Shown in pieces: positions 13,113-26,280 of a stretch of DNA of 64,000 nucleotides. A program made the position numbers and the translations under genes. Location: positions 4,691,540 to 4,755,539 of the forward strand of contig NC_135569.1 of NCBI RefSeq assembly GCF_964340395.1. The letters are read 5' to 3'. The notes below the pieces were generated by a model, which saw only the letters and a program-made list of their open reading frames with translations, had not been told where the DNA came from and ran no database searches. Origin of the DNA: Glandiceps talaboti (Eukaryota > Hemichordata > Enteropneusta > Spengelidae). The number at the start of each line of letters is the position of its first letter. The first letter of the stretch is position 1.

Positions 13113-15896
13113 CTGGGTTACATCTTTATATATCTGTCATTTCAACTTTCTTAGTAACATACATGTATCTAAATCAAATTTCAGAAGAATACAACCAGTA
13201 CTTTTGACATTTTACTTTTTGACCAAATATCATGTCTTTTAAGATCTAATTTGTCTTATAAGATCTATCTAATTTGCATAAGGGGTAGTTTTGTCTTGGA
13301 AAATTTGTCTTTGATGCAACATTATTAGAACTGTTGAATTTCAGATTAATCTGTACTGTAGTTTTTTTAGTTTAAGTACTTGACCAAACATCCCATGTTT
13401 TATGTTTTTGCACGTTAAATAATGTTTCACTGTATTAATTTATGTGGTTGCATGATCTAAATTATGTTTCCTGCTACATATAAGAGTGTATGAAAAACCT
13501 TTATGGGTTTTGCGGACCATGGTTGTACTCCAGGGTTGTACAGCGGAAGGGCCAAACTTCTAAGTTTAGTCGCGCTAAAAACAAACATCATCCCCTGACT
13601 TCTGACTTGAGCATTTACAGACCATATTATTTCAAATCCCAGCATGTACAGTGAAGATGACCTTAGAAACTAATTTCCAGTGCATGGCATGCGAAACGTA
13701 TTTAGCATTGAAATGACTGGCATACATGCAGAAATACTCAAGACATTTTATAACCGACAATATTTGGCAACATAGTATTACGACTTGCTGTGTCAATGAA
13801 CACACAGTAGCGTTTAGCATAATGCTGCCAACAGCACTACTCCACAACTAAATAATTGATCACACATGTGTGTGTACATGCTTGACACAGATACACACTT
13901 AGAACAGTGATCACCAAGTTTATACAGTGCATCATACACGGCATACTGTCCTTGACAATTTATTCTCCTCTCTCTCTGAGTTGTTACCATTACTTTACAC
14001 ATGGTGCTCGTCTGTACATAACATGGAGGTGAAATATGGAACTCACTTTGTGAATTACCAGTTCTACTCCTTGCCAACTTATTTCGCATAAATTGAATGC
14101 AGAGGAATCATAAATTGACTTCAACTTTATTGGACTACCGTCAGACTCATAGACTAAGTAAACTGTATTCGTTGGTAAAACTAACCACTACATAAATTGA
14201 CTTGCAGATTGATTGGTTTGGAAGCTGCATGCAAGGAATTCTCAACTTCATACACACTTAGAGATGAGATGGGCAAAGGTATATGCTATCATACCAAGCT
14301 GATATGCAATATGGGTGTAATGGAGAAAGATGTGTTACCATGGCAACAAGCTACCTTCAGACACAATACAGACATGATGGGGAGTCTGTTACCATGCAAA
14401 CTGAGTTAACTTGATGTACATTGTTAGATAGAGACAATCTATTACTATGCCATCTGAGCTACACCATGATTCAAGACATCAATGTGAAAGTTCTGAAACC
14501 ACCCCCACACCCCCTACCTCCCACCTCCACCCATGTTAACTTTAGTGACGAGATAAATATACATGCCTGTTAAAAAAAGAAATGTCTGATTTAATGATGA
14601 CTTCAGTGTGTTCAGTGCAGGAAGTATCATGAACTCTCTTAGATGACCTTGGGTGGGGGCAGGGGTAAGAGAGCTGGGTTACTTTCCTTGTGTGTGATCA
14701 GTACAGACAATCATTCTTTGGCTTCATTTCTAAGTTGGCCCAGGGTCCATATGGTAGCCCAGAGACTGAATAGTCTTGATCTTAATATCTCTAGCAATGG
14801 TTAAGATATATAGCTCCCGATAATAAAACCATGACTTAGACAATAAAATCCCAGGGTTAGGTCAGTGGAGGAGATGATTTCCAAGACCACGCCAAAAACT
14901 AAAGACACAATCTACACTGTTGGTGTAGATATATGGCGTAAGATATAGTAAACCGTGACTTGACAAGTCTAGGGGCAAGGTCTGTGGGCGAGACATTGCT
15001 AACATAACCAAGCCAAAAATTAATGACACTGATTACTTGTCTAGCACGCTATCCATTGCATCAAATCTCAAGACCTCCCTTTACGGGTGGTATAATCAAA
15101 CACCCAGACATTATAAGCTAGAATCTACAAAAGTTTTGACAGGCAATTATATCATATGGTTTAACTTGAATCTAGGGCAATGACTGGCTACTGTTATAAA
15201 GTATAGCACAATACCAAGTGATACACAATATGTTTGACAGTCAACCAACAAGTAGAGACACATAGATATATTGTACAAGGCTACATGAACACAAAGTCAG
15301 TTAAACTCTGGTAGGGTCCATGCATTATGTAAGATTGTGTGATTGCATGAACACTACTGATTATAGGCCGTCATGTGACTATCACATGGTACATCATGCC
15401 AATCATTCCTTGATGTATTCGAAAGAATTTAAAACAAACATCTCATCTTCAGTATCTGATTCTTATTTGCCTAACAGCTGTTTAGACTCATAGGGTTCAA
15501 TTTCGGACTTAGTGACTTGTAACAAACTGTATCAGAATGGCGGCACCTTGCTGGGAGAAGTCAACCATTCACAATACCTCTAACAGATTCAATTTATGCC
15601 ACCATTTGACTGCGTGTGTGTGGTCTTTATCGTCTTTATGTCGTAGACTAACAAAATAATATTGATTTGACGCAATGTTACACTATATGCATCTGGTTAA
15701 AAATTGAGGGTGTATGCGCAGGTGATACTTTTAACCAAATTGATATGATGCAACAGAACACTATTGCAGAAAATCCAATGAAGAAATGTAGTTTTCTTAA
15801 AAATGGATGCAATAAATATTCTATTCTATTATATTGATGATGCTAGCGCTAACATAGTCTGGATGCTTGAATGTTGTTTCTAACTAAATCACGGTG
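13113..15896. other. Intron 4 sequence, nothing firm
   Basis: About 2.8 kb without an exon, RNA gene or transposon end that I can support. Overlapping minus-strand frames at 13457-14089 lack domains and splice signals. C-rich patch at 14500-14530. Confidence 0.5.
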
Positions 15897-16676
15897 ACTG
15901 TGAGTGGAGGTGTAAATGGCAACAATACCATATAGGAACTAGACTACTGTATAGGAACTAGACTATGTGAGTGGAGGTGTAAATGGTAATGATACTGTAT
16001 AGGAACTAGACTATCTGAGTGGAGGTGTAAATGGTAACGATACTGTATAGGAACTAGACTATGTGAGTGGAGGTGTAAATAGTAACGATACTGTATAGGA
16101 ACTTGAAAGTGAGTGGAGGTGTAAATCGAAACGATACTGTAGGAACTAGACTATGTGTGAATGGAGGTGTAAATGGTAACAATACAGTGTAGGAACTAGA
16201 CAGTGAGTGGAGGTGTAAATGGTAACAATACTGTATAGGAACTAAACTATGTGAGTGGAGGTGTAAATGGTAACAATACTGTATAGGAACTAGACTATGT
16301 GAGTGGAGGTGTAAATGGTAACAATACTGTATAGGAACTAGACTATGTGAGTGGAGGTGTAAATGGTAACGATACTGTATAGGAACTAGACTATGTGAGT
16401 GGAGGTGTAAATGGTAACGATACTGTATAGGAACTAGACTATGTGAGTGGAGGTGTAAATGGTAACCATACTGTATAGGAACTAGACTATGTGAGTGGAG
16501 GTGTAAATAGTAACAATACTGTATAGGAACTAGACTATGTGAGTGGAGGTGTAAATGGTAACGATACTGTATAGGAACTTGACAGTGAGTGGAGGTGTAA
16601 ATAGTAACAATACTGTATAGGAACTAGACTATGTGAGTGGAGGTGTAAATGGTAACAATACTGTAGAGGAACTCGA
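15897..16676. repeat. 48-bp minisatellite, about 16 copies, next to exon 4
   Basis: Unit GTGAGTGGAGGTGTAAATGG followed by TAACGATACTGTATAGGAAC and TAGACTAT. Copies are highly similar, with a few shortened ones lacking TAGACTAT. It ends about 220 bp from the exon 4 donor, inside intron 4. Confidence 0.95.
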
Positions 16677-16894
16677 CTGGCGTTTACGCATCTGGCTTAC
16701 AATTGAGGGTGAAGACATAATATTTTTAGTCAAATCAATATTCTGCAACATCACACTAACACATCTGGCTAAAAAATGTAGATACACATATCACACCAGG
16801 CTAATCGAAGTTTGATATGCAAAACATTAAGTTATCAAATGGTCCAATCACAAGTCATTGGCTTGATCAATATGCTAATTATGTTAAAACTTAC

Positions 16895-16999
16895 CATATT
16901 GGCATCTTGGACCTTGAAAACCAGGTGGGCATACACAAAGTGATGAATGATCTCTAGAACAGGTTCCTCCATTAAAACAAACTCCACTGCTACAGGTAG
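16895..16999 (-). CDS. MEGF6: MEGF6-like gene, coding exon 4 (first EGF domain)
   Basis: This 105-bp exon is symmetric in phase 1, with acceptor TTTTTCTAG (AG at 17000-17001) and donor GTAAGT (below 16895). Its 34 residues (119-153) form one complete EGF module with spacing C-x4-C-x5-C-x7-C-x1-C-x8-C. The middle reads CFNGGTC and the end reads CPPGFQGPRCQY, the standard EGF turn. The phase matches the end of exon 3, and in vertebrate MEGF6 an EGF of very similar sequence directly follows the EMI domain, so no intervening exon is needed. This module lacks the Asp/Asn-Glu start of a calcium-binding EGF. In MEGF6 the next module is calcium-binding (DVDEC...), and the leftover base G would fit an Asp codon, but that exon is not found in this window. 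Function is presumed extracellular adhesion or matrix contact. Confidence 0.9.
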
Positions 17000-17452
17000 C
17001 TAGAAAAAATGAAACAAAAAAATTTAATTATTTTATTTCACACTGCAAACTGACTAAAAAAAACAGTATAGATATGCAAATTATGTGAGTTGAGGTGACG
17101 TGGATTGGTAAACAACTAATAGGCCACTGCAGACTGCGAACAGGAAATTGAGAATACAGCGCCCTCACTCAAATTGGGGGTATCATCACCTCATTGTACT
17201 GTTTCTTAAGAGCTTTGTTCCTTGGTATTCTGTAGAAGTATAAATCAGGGATGTTTTTCGCACTGTTCAGACATCGAGGAAAGCAGCAGTGTTCTATGAT
17301 ACCCCCAAGGTACACACAGACAGGAAGTAGAGCGCCACCATTGGCAAGTTTTGGAAAGGCCTAATGTCTGTACTTGACAATTACAACTTTCGCTGCTTTG
17401 ATCGTGAGTCTTCTAAACACATGTTCAGAAAGCATTGTCAAGACACCAAGTA

Positions 17453-17854
17453 AGGCCTAAAGAAATAAATTGTTTGGTTTCGGTTACCCGACCCCACCTA
17501 GTTTTTCACGCTGACCCTAAACTTTTTTAATAAGTTCAAGAAAAAAATACTAAATCGCGAAAATTGTGAAGTCTTGCGAGAAATAGTGGATGCGGAAACT
17601 GACATCTACTCAAAAAGACAATATAAAACTGTTCTTCCAATCTGTAATGGCTGTAAATCTGATGAGAAGAAACCAATAACACAGAGACCATATGGAAAAC
17701 AACAGAAAACACAACTACCTGAACTAGACACACATATGCAAAAAAAAAATATTTTTTTAAATTTAAATTAAGTAAAAAATTTACCTAACTGATCCTACCC
17801 AACGTATTATAAAATTGAGCATAATCGGAACCACACAATTTATTTGTTAGGCCT
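17453..17854 (+). mobile_element. MITE family A, copy 2
   Basis: This is the best-preserved copy: left end TAAGGCCTAAAGAAATAAAT, right end CACACAATTTATTTGTTAGGCC. The ends are inverted repeats of about 30 bp that continue inward (GTTTGGTTTCGGTTA against TAATCGGAACCACAC). The interior matches copies 1 and 5. It lies about 450 bp from exon 4, inside intron 3. Apparent open frames on both strands here come from the element. Confidence 0.82.
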
Positions 17855-18237
17855 ATTAGCTTAGGGTTACATTAGCTAAGTTGAGGTAAGGTGATGATCT
17901 AAGCATACGACTCACAGACTTGACATCAAAGAATGTCGGGCAAACATCATTAAATTTTACAACACAGTCCAAACAAACACGTCTGGTCCCATTACTATTT
18001 TTATTTTCATTTCATACAGAACAGTTGTGCATCTGATTTGCCCTTTTCCTACTGCAGTGACCCAAATATATCAGGATCTCCAAGTGATGAGAGAAAAGAT
18101 TCTTCGAGATATCTCTCCATTGTCCCAATAAACATGATCTCAAACTTCCAATTTACTCCCACACAATCAAAATCGTTGTCCTAATTTTCAAATTCTTGAC
18201 CGTTGTCATTTGATCATGATACTGGAGTTTGAATTGA

Positions 18238-18310
18238 CATGGTCAGCTGATCAATAACTGACCAATAGCTGAGCTAGCTGATCAATAACTGACCAATAGC
18301 TGAGCTAGCT
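18238..18310. repeat. 31-bp tandem duplication
   Basis: TGATCAATAACTGACCAATA followed by GCTGAGCTAGC occurs twice in a row without change, which points to a recent duplication. Confidence 0.85.
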
Positions 18311-18834
18311 ATTCTGCACCAGGGTCAAAGTTCATGATGGTATGTTCAGGTAATATGACCTTGTATCCTCAAACTCCAACAAAGAGTTCACCTTAGGGCA
18401 GGATCACCACAGATCTGCAGCCCAGGGTAAAGATCACTACAGATATACAACCAAGATGCTCTCAATGAAATTGATAACTACCATCCCACTTCTTTCTGTA
18501 AGTTTTCTTAAAACCACTGGCTATATAATGGGCTTCTGTTTAAGTGGATACAGCCAGAGACTAATGTCTTAGCCAGCGTCTTGAGATTGTATCACCAAGA
18601 TTGAAGTCCAAAAGATCTTTCTGTGTGTATGGTAATTACCACATATTCATACTAACCAAGGTAGTGCACTATTTTCACATCTAACTGTCTAAGTGGTAGT
18701 GCGGTTGCTTACGGTTGTTATATCTCTACCATAGAAGAATTTTTATTCACGCACATGTGATTTTATTTATGGTCTGTTATGATCATCTCTGAAACTTTTC
18801 CACATATATACCGGTACATGAGGAGAGTTTCTTG

Positions 18835-18950
18835 AAATGGTAACAACAAGACAAGTCTCAAGCGACTGTCTTGAAATAGTAACACCAAGACAAGTCTCTG
18901 GGCTAGGGAGTTTCTTGAGATAGTAACACCAAGTCTCTTCATTTCTTGGG
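18835..18950. repeat. Minisatellite, GACAAGTCTC...TTGAGATAGTAACACC
   Basis: Three imperfect copies of the unit also seen at 13030-13112 (AGTTTCTTGAGATAGTAACACC, GACAAGTCTCTGGGCTAG). A further diverged copy, CTTGAGATTGTATCACCAAGA, lies at 18580. Confidence 0.75.
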
Positions 18951-20338
18951 CTAGTATGCACATATACACTAAATAAGCATACTGAAAAAAAGTGGCGTGA
19001 CATCGAATGTTTCAATCGTCTCTGACATTCTTTCAGTTTCATCAAGCTGGAAGTAATCCAGACAGACCTTTCTGTCCTCTATTCATTCAGAACAGGAAAT
19101 GACATCATGGGTGATTTCAAAACTCAGGAAATGACATCATTAAGTTCTAATAATACTTTGTGTAATTTGTGAAGAACAGCATCCATTCTCCAGGGTCAAA
19201 ACAGAACGAGGTCAACTAAGCACCTATGATACTGTGTGGGGTGTTGAGCGGAAACTATATTGTGTCTACCAAGAAATTGAATTATTCCTATTACCATTGT
19301 CTGTAGTGAGATACCGAGAATACAGATTCTCAACTAGTATAGTTTAACAGTTTACACATACATCTTTCAAAATGTTTTAAAAATCTTGGTTAAAAAATTT
19401 CATATTTTATGCCAACTTTTGGTACAATATACCTATAATCTCTGTATTCAGCTGGTCATCCTGGGTCAGTTTATTTGAAAAATAGAGGATCAAAACTCAT
19501 TTCTGAGTCCTATTTCTACAACTTAAGTTAATGTTGAGTATTAAATAGTCTATCTAAAGCAAAATCTTTCAAAATTAAATAGAAACCAATACTTACAGAA
19601 AAAGTCGTTTTTTAAAAAAAAATAGTTGTTTGTTTGTTTGTTGTTACAAAAGTCAGAAAATTTTTTAATTATGTATGATTTCAGCAGTCTCCAAACTTTA
19701 AAGATTCTTAACTATCATTTTGTGGTCAGGTGATGTAGAGTTTAACGATCTTTAAAACTAAATGCGTTACCTACATATGTACATATAAGACCATGACATT
19801 CACAAGCCATTAACGGTCCAAGTGCAACAAACCCGCGGGCTTGCCTGACGAAAACGGGTGTCATAAAAGTTGTTTGCATCTCTAAAGCTGTTTGTAGTGT
19901 TACTTATAATAGCCTAATAAATTGATAACAACTGATATAAGACGGAGATAAGGTTTGCCTCAATTGACCCACTCCTTAGAAATGATCTTACGCTGTGAAC
20001 TACACTGTTTACTTGTGTTATGTAAGAGCCCATCATCACATGTGTAAATATTGGTACTCTTTGATAACAAGTGGACTTGCTTCTTTAATGGCTTGTCCCA
20101 GTAATGAATATTTTTTTTACAAGAAATTTTTTTTTAGTTTGTAACAAATAACTTAGTCTAGTGTTATTCTCACGATCTCAAGGTTTGAGATGATTCAATA
20201 CTAGATTATTTATTAAGTTATCTATTAATTTATTCAACACGACACAACACCAGCTATAGAAACTGTTTTAAGGTTGCCATACAAAATGAAGTAAAAATAA
20301 AGACAAATAAATACAAAATAAAACATCACAAATCATGA

Positions 20339-20340
<2 letters not shown>

Positions 20341-20377
<37 letters not shown>
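20341..20377. repeat. Poly(A) tract of about 36 bp
   Basis: A run of A's after ATCATGACT. No clear retroposed sequence or target duplication around it, so origin unknown. Confidence 0.9.
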
Positions 20378-20379
<2 letters not shown>

Positions 20380-20699
20380 AGCATCCAGACTTGAAAGTAA
20401 CTGCCAGATCACACGCAGCACAATTTGAACAGTCTCTGAATTGTACGGTTAAAGACAGCACTCTAAGTTTGTCAGTTTGTGGTTTTCAGCTTGTCTGGCT
20501 ACAATCAGTATGTGTGTAACTAAGCCGATCTCATTCATCATAGTTAGAACTATATACATTCATTCTTTCAAAAGGTCAGGCCTGTCATAATTTCAGTTTT
20601 CAGTTAACCTCGGAGTCGTAACCACTTCATTGGAATTTGTATTTCCATTTCCGACTACCAGTAACTGTTTGCTTTGCTGGCAATGTTTCATATCAGTAG

Positions 20700-21180
20700 C
20701 CTGCAAACATCTGTTTTAGTTGAGTATGGTAGTGCAGTGCGCTCTAAATATCTGTTTCAGTTGAAGTGTCACATACTGTTACACATACCCTAACAATATG
20801 TTTCAGTTGAAGGGACACATACCCAACATTATCTGTTTCAGTTGGAGGAACACATACCCTGACAATTAACATCTGTTTTAGTTAAAGGGACACATACTGT
20901 TATAAATACCCTGACAACTGTTTCAGTTAAAGGAACACATACCCAACTTTATCTGTTGCAGTTGACAAAACACAATACATCAACTTTATCTATTTCAATT
21001 AAAGGGACACATACCCTGACAATATCTATTTCAGTTGAAGGGACATAAATCCTGACAATTGAAGGGACACATACTGTTACACACACCCTGACAACTGCTT
21101 CAGTTAAAGGGACTTATACCCCGACAATATCTGTTTCAGTTGAAGGGACACATACATGTACATGTACCCTGACAATGTCT
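20700..21180. repeat. Degenerate minisatellite, TCTGTTTCAGTTGAAGGGACACATAC
   Basis: About 11 diverged copies built on CTGTTTCAGTTGAAGGGACA and CATACCCTGACAATAT. Unit length varies from about 35 to 60 bp, so the array is old. Confidence 0.8.
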
Positions 21181-21351
21181 GTAAAAATTGACAAATGCAT
21201 TTAAATCTGTCTGAATCATAATCAGATACTGATTAGTCACACTTCTACATAAAATTAATTTATATAAAAGGTTTAATTTTGTCTTGAAAGTTTACAGATG
21301 TAACATGTACAGTATATTTTTATATTTACTTTTGTTAGGAGTTTATAGAAA

Positions 21352-21948
21352 CATATTACCAATCAAAGAACTTGATACAATAAACTTTTACATAGTTAAA
21401 TAAATACACCAATCACAAGACATGATACGTCATAGTCATATAAATACGCCAATCACAAGACTTGATACATCATAGTCATATAAATGTACCAATCACAAGA
21501 CATGATACATCATAGTCATATAAATACACCAATCACATGACTTGATACATCATAGTCATATAAATATACCAATCACAAGACTTGATACATCATAGTCATA
21601 TAAATATACCAATCACAAGACTTGATACATCATAGTCATATAAATACGCCAATCACAAGACTTGATACATCATAGTCATATAAATACACCAATCACAAGA
21701 CTTGATACATCATAGTCATATAAATACGCCAATCACAAGACTTGATACATCATAGTCATATAAATATACCAATCACAAGACATGATACATCATAGTCATA
21801 TAAATATACCAATCACATGACTTGATACATCATAGTCATATAAATACACCAATCACAAGACTTGATACATCATAGTCATATAAATACACCAATCACAAGA
21901 CTTGATACATCATAGTCTAATAAATACACCAATCACAAGACATGATAC
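21352..21948. repeat. 40-bp minisatellite, about 15 copies
   Basis: Unit TATAAATACACCAATCACAA followed by GACTTGATACATCATAGTCA. Most copies differ at only one to three positions (CACC/CGCC/TACC; ACTTG/ACATG), so it is homogeneous. Each copy has a CCAATCAC motif. Confidence 0.95.
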
Positions 21949-23083
21949 AACACAGCTAAGGAAATGCTGAAGTCAAATATGGACACTAAACCAAACAATA
22001 ACAAACCATGATCATTTCAGATTACAGAATAATAATGAGGCATATTATAACTGTTATAACTATTATAGCAAAGACTGATAAAGTTTTTCTGTCCACCTTA
22101 GCAACCTTATCTATAACAAACACACAAATTAAGATAGAGTGACTTATGTAAGCAAAGATACACAACACTACTTCAAATTAACTGTTCCTGAACAAATAAA
22201 TTAGTTTTAGAATTGTGATAACTATGATTACAATGATGGAGATCTTAAATATATGTACATACATACACACATACACATGTAGACATGTACACGTGTACGC
22301 ACTTAGAGAAAATTGGTCTTTGAGAATTTGCGGAAAAATGTAAAATTGCAAAATTTTCTTGTTGTGAAAATATCTACTTTTACAGTACATGAAATGCCAG
22401 AAATTCGTTTCTGAATGTAAGGAGACCCTAAATGTGTGTTTATCAAACCAGGAAAAAGGAAGCAAGTCTCTATATTTCCAACAGACTATACCAAATATTA
22501 TTAATTCCGTTCACTTATTTACTTTCCTTGTCTGTAACAAGTTCTGCTTGCGGATGCTTGCCTGTCACTGGTTGTATGCAAAGGCCAAGGTAAAATATCG
22601 TGAGACTAGAAATAGTGCAACTATGGCAGCTGTCACAACGTAGCCGGGGATCAGGGGATCAAAGCTATTTAACAGGAAGTCATCATGTCTTCAGCTTGGA
22701 AATAGAAATTATGGAAATCCTCTGGAATTTATAAACACTAAACATCCCAACTTCTTTCAAAACCTGCCAATTAATCATGTGACTAAAAAGGTGCATGACA
22801 TCACGAATAATAATGAGCTCATTTTAATACTATAAGCTTGGCTTATATTATTCGAATATTTCCAATATTATATATTAACAACGAGTGGGCTATTGATTAT
22901 TACCAATGTTCACTAAGTCTGTTTTGAATTTGGTAATTCAAATGACTATACCACCATCATTTTTTCTGTCAAATCACATGATTATACATTGTATAACCAT
23001 GTCTGTGCTTTGATGAAAGGTCTGAAACTTGAGTGATTATACTATGGTTAAAATAGTGTGATGTTAGACTAGAGGCTATATCT

Positions 23084-23282
23084 ATGAGCCACAAAGTGTG
23101 GTTGGCTAAAGAAAGTGTGGTTGGCCAAGACAATGAGGTGGGTCTAATAAGTGTGGTTGGTCTTACTCTAGAAAGTGTATGTGGTTGGCCTAGAGACTGT
23201 GGTAGGCCTAGAAGAGTACGGTTGGTGCAGAAAGTGTGTGGTTGGCCTAGAAATAAAAGTATGGTAGGTCGAGGAACTATAT
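23084..23282. repeat. Degenerate repeat, GTGTGGTTGGCC
   Basis: Around nine irregular copies of AAAGTGTGGTTGGCCTAGA. Frames across it are repeat translations. Confidence 0.7.
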
Positions 23283-23719
23283 ATTGAACCCAATGATGTT
23301 GAAAACTTTGCTATGCATTGAATGTTTAAAATTTTGCTATAGTATATGTATTTAAAATACCACAAATGTTGATAATGAATAAGGAAGCTGGTAGAGTGGC
23401 CTGTAGGATGTTTTTGAGACAAATTTATCTTTGAATCTTTAAACATACACCAACACCTTATAGAATGGATTGACCCCTATTAGATAACTGTTATTGAGTG
23501 CTATCTTTAATACTAGTATACAGACTATATACCATTCTACTTGAGGGTATGGCAGGTGAGCAAAGGTGGGTGAATAAAATGACAACGTTTCCTATTCCAT
23601 GTAACTATGTTTCTTACAATGACATGCCTGCTGGCTTGAGAGTTTGAAAAAGATGGGTTTGTCATATTGAAACATTGCTGAAAATATTTGGGAGTAGTAC
23701 CAAGTTGGAACTTTTCAAC

Positions 23720-23859
23720 CCATCTGTCTGTCTGTCTGTCTGTCTCTGTATGTCTCTCCCCTTCTCTGTCTCTGTCTTTGTACATGTATATATTATATAA
23801 TAATATATCTCTCTCTGTCTCTGTCTGTCTGTCTGTCTTTCCCTCTCCTCTCTCTCTCA

Positions 23860-23952
<93 letters not shown>
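23720..23952. repeat. (CT)n / (CTGT)n microsatellite
   Basis: CTGT runs (23722-23743 and 23810-23838) followed by a pure CT run of about 90 bp (23865-23952). It gives Arg-Glu and Ser-Leu frames that are not real. Confidence 0.97.
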
Positions 23953-23954
<2 letters not shown>

Positions 23955-24384
23955 ATCATCCGTGTATTTCATGTCTGTGACACTGTGTAGACACGTAACA
24001 CAATGATAACTAAAGGAACATTCAAAGCTGTGCTGTATATGAGTCTAATCCACATACCTAGTAGTCAAGAAGTCAGTCAGGATAATCTTTAGTTACAAAG
24101 ACCTACTCAATTAAACTTAAGATGACTAAAAAAACTTGTCTGAAGAAAGGATCACAGACAATTACATACCATTAAAGACAAATATGAGCACATCTGTTGT
24201 CCCTAGCAACCATGGCGAATGAAAGGAGTGGTTGGCTAGGAGAGGTTGCTCATACTATTGTCTTTACATTAGATGAGGTTTTACCAGTTGTATGTGTAAA
24301 TCAGAGATTCGGTCACCCAATTTATTGTTTTCTTTACAGGATTAGCCGAAAAAAACACTTGATTCACCATTAATCTGATAAAGT

Positions 24385-24970
24385 ATGTCAGAAGCCATTT
24401 GATTGATAATTCAAATTCCAGCAAGAAATTGTCTGATCAAGCATGAAACAAGCAATGGGATTTGTTGCTCATTCTCAATCCAGAAATAGTCTAACTACGT
24501 ATATGTAACAAGCCATGTGATTGGTTATTCAAGGAGACATAGTTTGATCTAGGATGTAACAAGCCATGTGATTGGTTACTCGTGCTCCATCTGACCAAGC
24601 ATGAAACAAGACATGTTATCGGTTATAACTCTTGCTCCATCCAGAAATAAGTCTGGCCAAGTACGTAACAAACCATGTGATTGGTTATTCAAGTAGAAGT
24701 AGTCTGAGTTAAGTACATAACAAGCCATAAGCTCCAAGAAAATTAGAATGCCCAAATAAGACTGCCCAAACATGTAACACACAAGATTTGTAATTCAAGT
24801 TCCATCCAAGAATAGTTAGACCAAGCATGTAACAAGCCATGCGATTGGTTACTCAAGCTCCATCCAAAAGTAGACCTAAGCTTGTAACAAGTAATGTGAT
24901 TGGTTACTCAAGTTCAATCCAAGAATAGCCCTATGCTTATAACAGGTACTGTGATTGGTAGCTATTTATA
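24385..24970. repeat. Degenerate tandem repeat, ACAAGCCATGTGATTGGTTA
   Basis: About eight diverged copies of a unit of 60-85 bp: CAAGCATGTAACAAGCCATG, TGATTGGTTACTCAAG, CTCCATCCAGAAATAG. Each copy carries GTGATTGGTT, the complement of a CCAATCAC motif. Confidence 0.8.
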
Positions 24971-25594
24971 ATTCACATCAACTGTCAGGAGGACATAACA
25001 GTGATAACAAGTTAGCTGCACTTGAAGTAAGCCTTCCTTTGTCTATTTTGTGTTTAATTTAGTCACACCAGAATTGGACCAGACAATACCCAAACAATGC
25101 TGTATACAACTACATTTATAAAGACAACATGTCCTACACAACTCATGCAAACCGTTTTCGACAAGAATTCTATTTACTTTTATAACTTTAACTTCAGGTT
25201 CAGTACTTTTTTTGTCAATCAATTAGATCCCAAAATACACTTTCTGTTAACCGTTAAAATAGTGATCTGATTGCCAGTAACAATGACTTTGTCTGCATGA
25301 CTGGTTTTTTAGAATTTGGACTTAAGAACATTCTTGAAGATTCAGTTTTAATAGAACATCACAATTTAGGTGTGAAAAACAGTTGACTTGTCGAGCTAGG
25401 CAAAAAGTTGGTTTGGAACAAAAGAGGGATCCCCATGTAATCCTTATGTCTCCCCACTGACTGATAATAGTTTTGTTCAAAAACACAACTGTGTGTTCTT
25501 TTGTGTGAAATAACCCGAGTGAGTGACTGAATGCAAAACACTTGGGGTGAATGCAGCCCAGATATGACAAATAACTGAGAGACTACTAGTAACT

Positions 25595-25812
25595 GCATTT
25601 ACAGCAAATACAAGCCAGGTTGAATGTGACAGTGTTCAAACAAAAATATGTAATTAATACCCGGGATGTCTGTCTGCAAGCCCAGTTTAATGTGTTCAAA
25701 CAAAAATTACAAGATTTATACCTGGGATGTCTGTCTGTCTGTAAGCTAGGTTGAACATATTCAAACAAAAAATATGGGAATAATACATGGGATGTCTGTC
25801 TGTCTGTCACTG
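25595..25812. repeat. Three-copy tandem repeat, about 70 bp
   Basis: Three copies of AGGTTGAATGTGNNNGTGTTCAAACAAAAAT, ending in CCCGGGATGTCTGTCTG or a variant. The Cys-rich minus-strand frame follows the repeat. Confidence 0.8.
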
Positions 25813-25889
25813 TGCTCAAATTCAATATTTAGTTGTATGAAGTATATGTTTTGATAAATAACTGCTTTATATATACATACAACTGTACA

Positions 25890-26280
25890 ATTAGGACCAG
25901 TCTCTGAAAACCAAAGATTTTCAACTCTCTCCAAACTTTGTCATGTGAAAAGTTTGTTCCTGGTCCTTCTGAAGTTAACAGAAATTAATTTGTGGTTCAT
26001 CATGGGTTTAATAACCATCTTGTTTCAAAGGCAATAGACAATCTTTTATTTTCCAATTTTATAGTTCCATGTCAGTATTTGGTGGCCATATTGGATGGCG
26101 GCCATATTGGATGGTGGCCATATTGGATTCTAAAATGACTTAATTTTTATATCATTTCAACCTATAGTTAAAAAATTTAAGTGGTAACCCTTTTCACTAA
26201 CAGCTGCTGGGTAACAGCAAACGGTTAGGAGTTTTATTTCTGAGGTGAATACTAATGACTCTCTAGAACCCAAAATTTAT
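25890..26280 (+). repeat. Dispersed repeat family D, copy 1
   Basis: It shares an ordered series of blocks with 39580-39895 and 40815-41135: TCTCCAAACTTTGTCATGTG, GTTTGTTCCTGGTCCTTCT, ATCTTTTATTTTCC, GGCCATATTGGATTCTAAA and TTTATTTCTGAGGTG. In this copy the GGCCATATTGGAT block is triplicated (26089-26128). Class unknown and no ORF. Confidence 0.6.

Noticed and set aside
17536-17771. A small protein gene on either strand
   Set aside because: The same sequence occurs in copies of MITE family A at 735 and 41205; the frames are transposon sequence.
23537-23990. 140-aa Arg-Glu repeat protein and its Ser-Leu counterpart
   Set aside because: Both strands of the same (CT)n tract are open, so the frame reflects the microsatellite.
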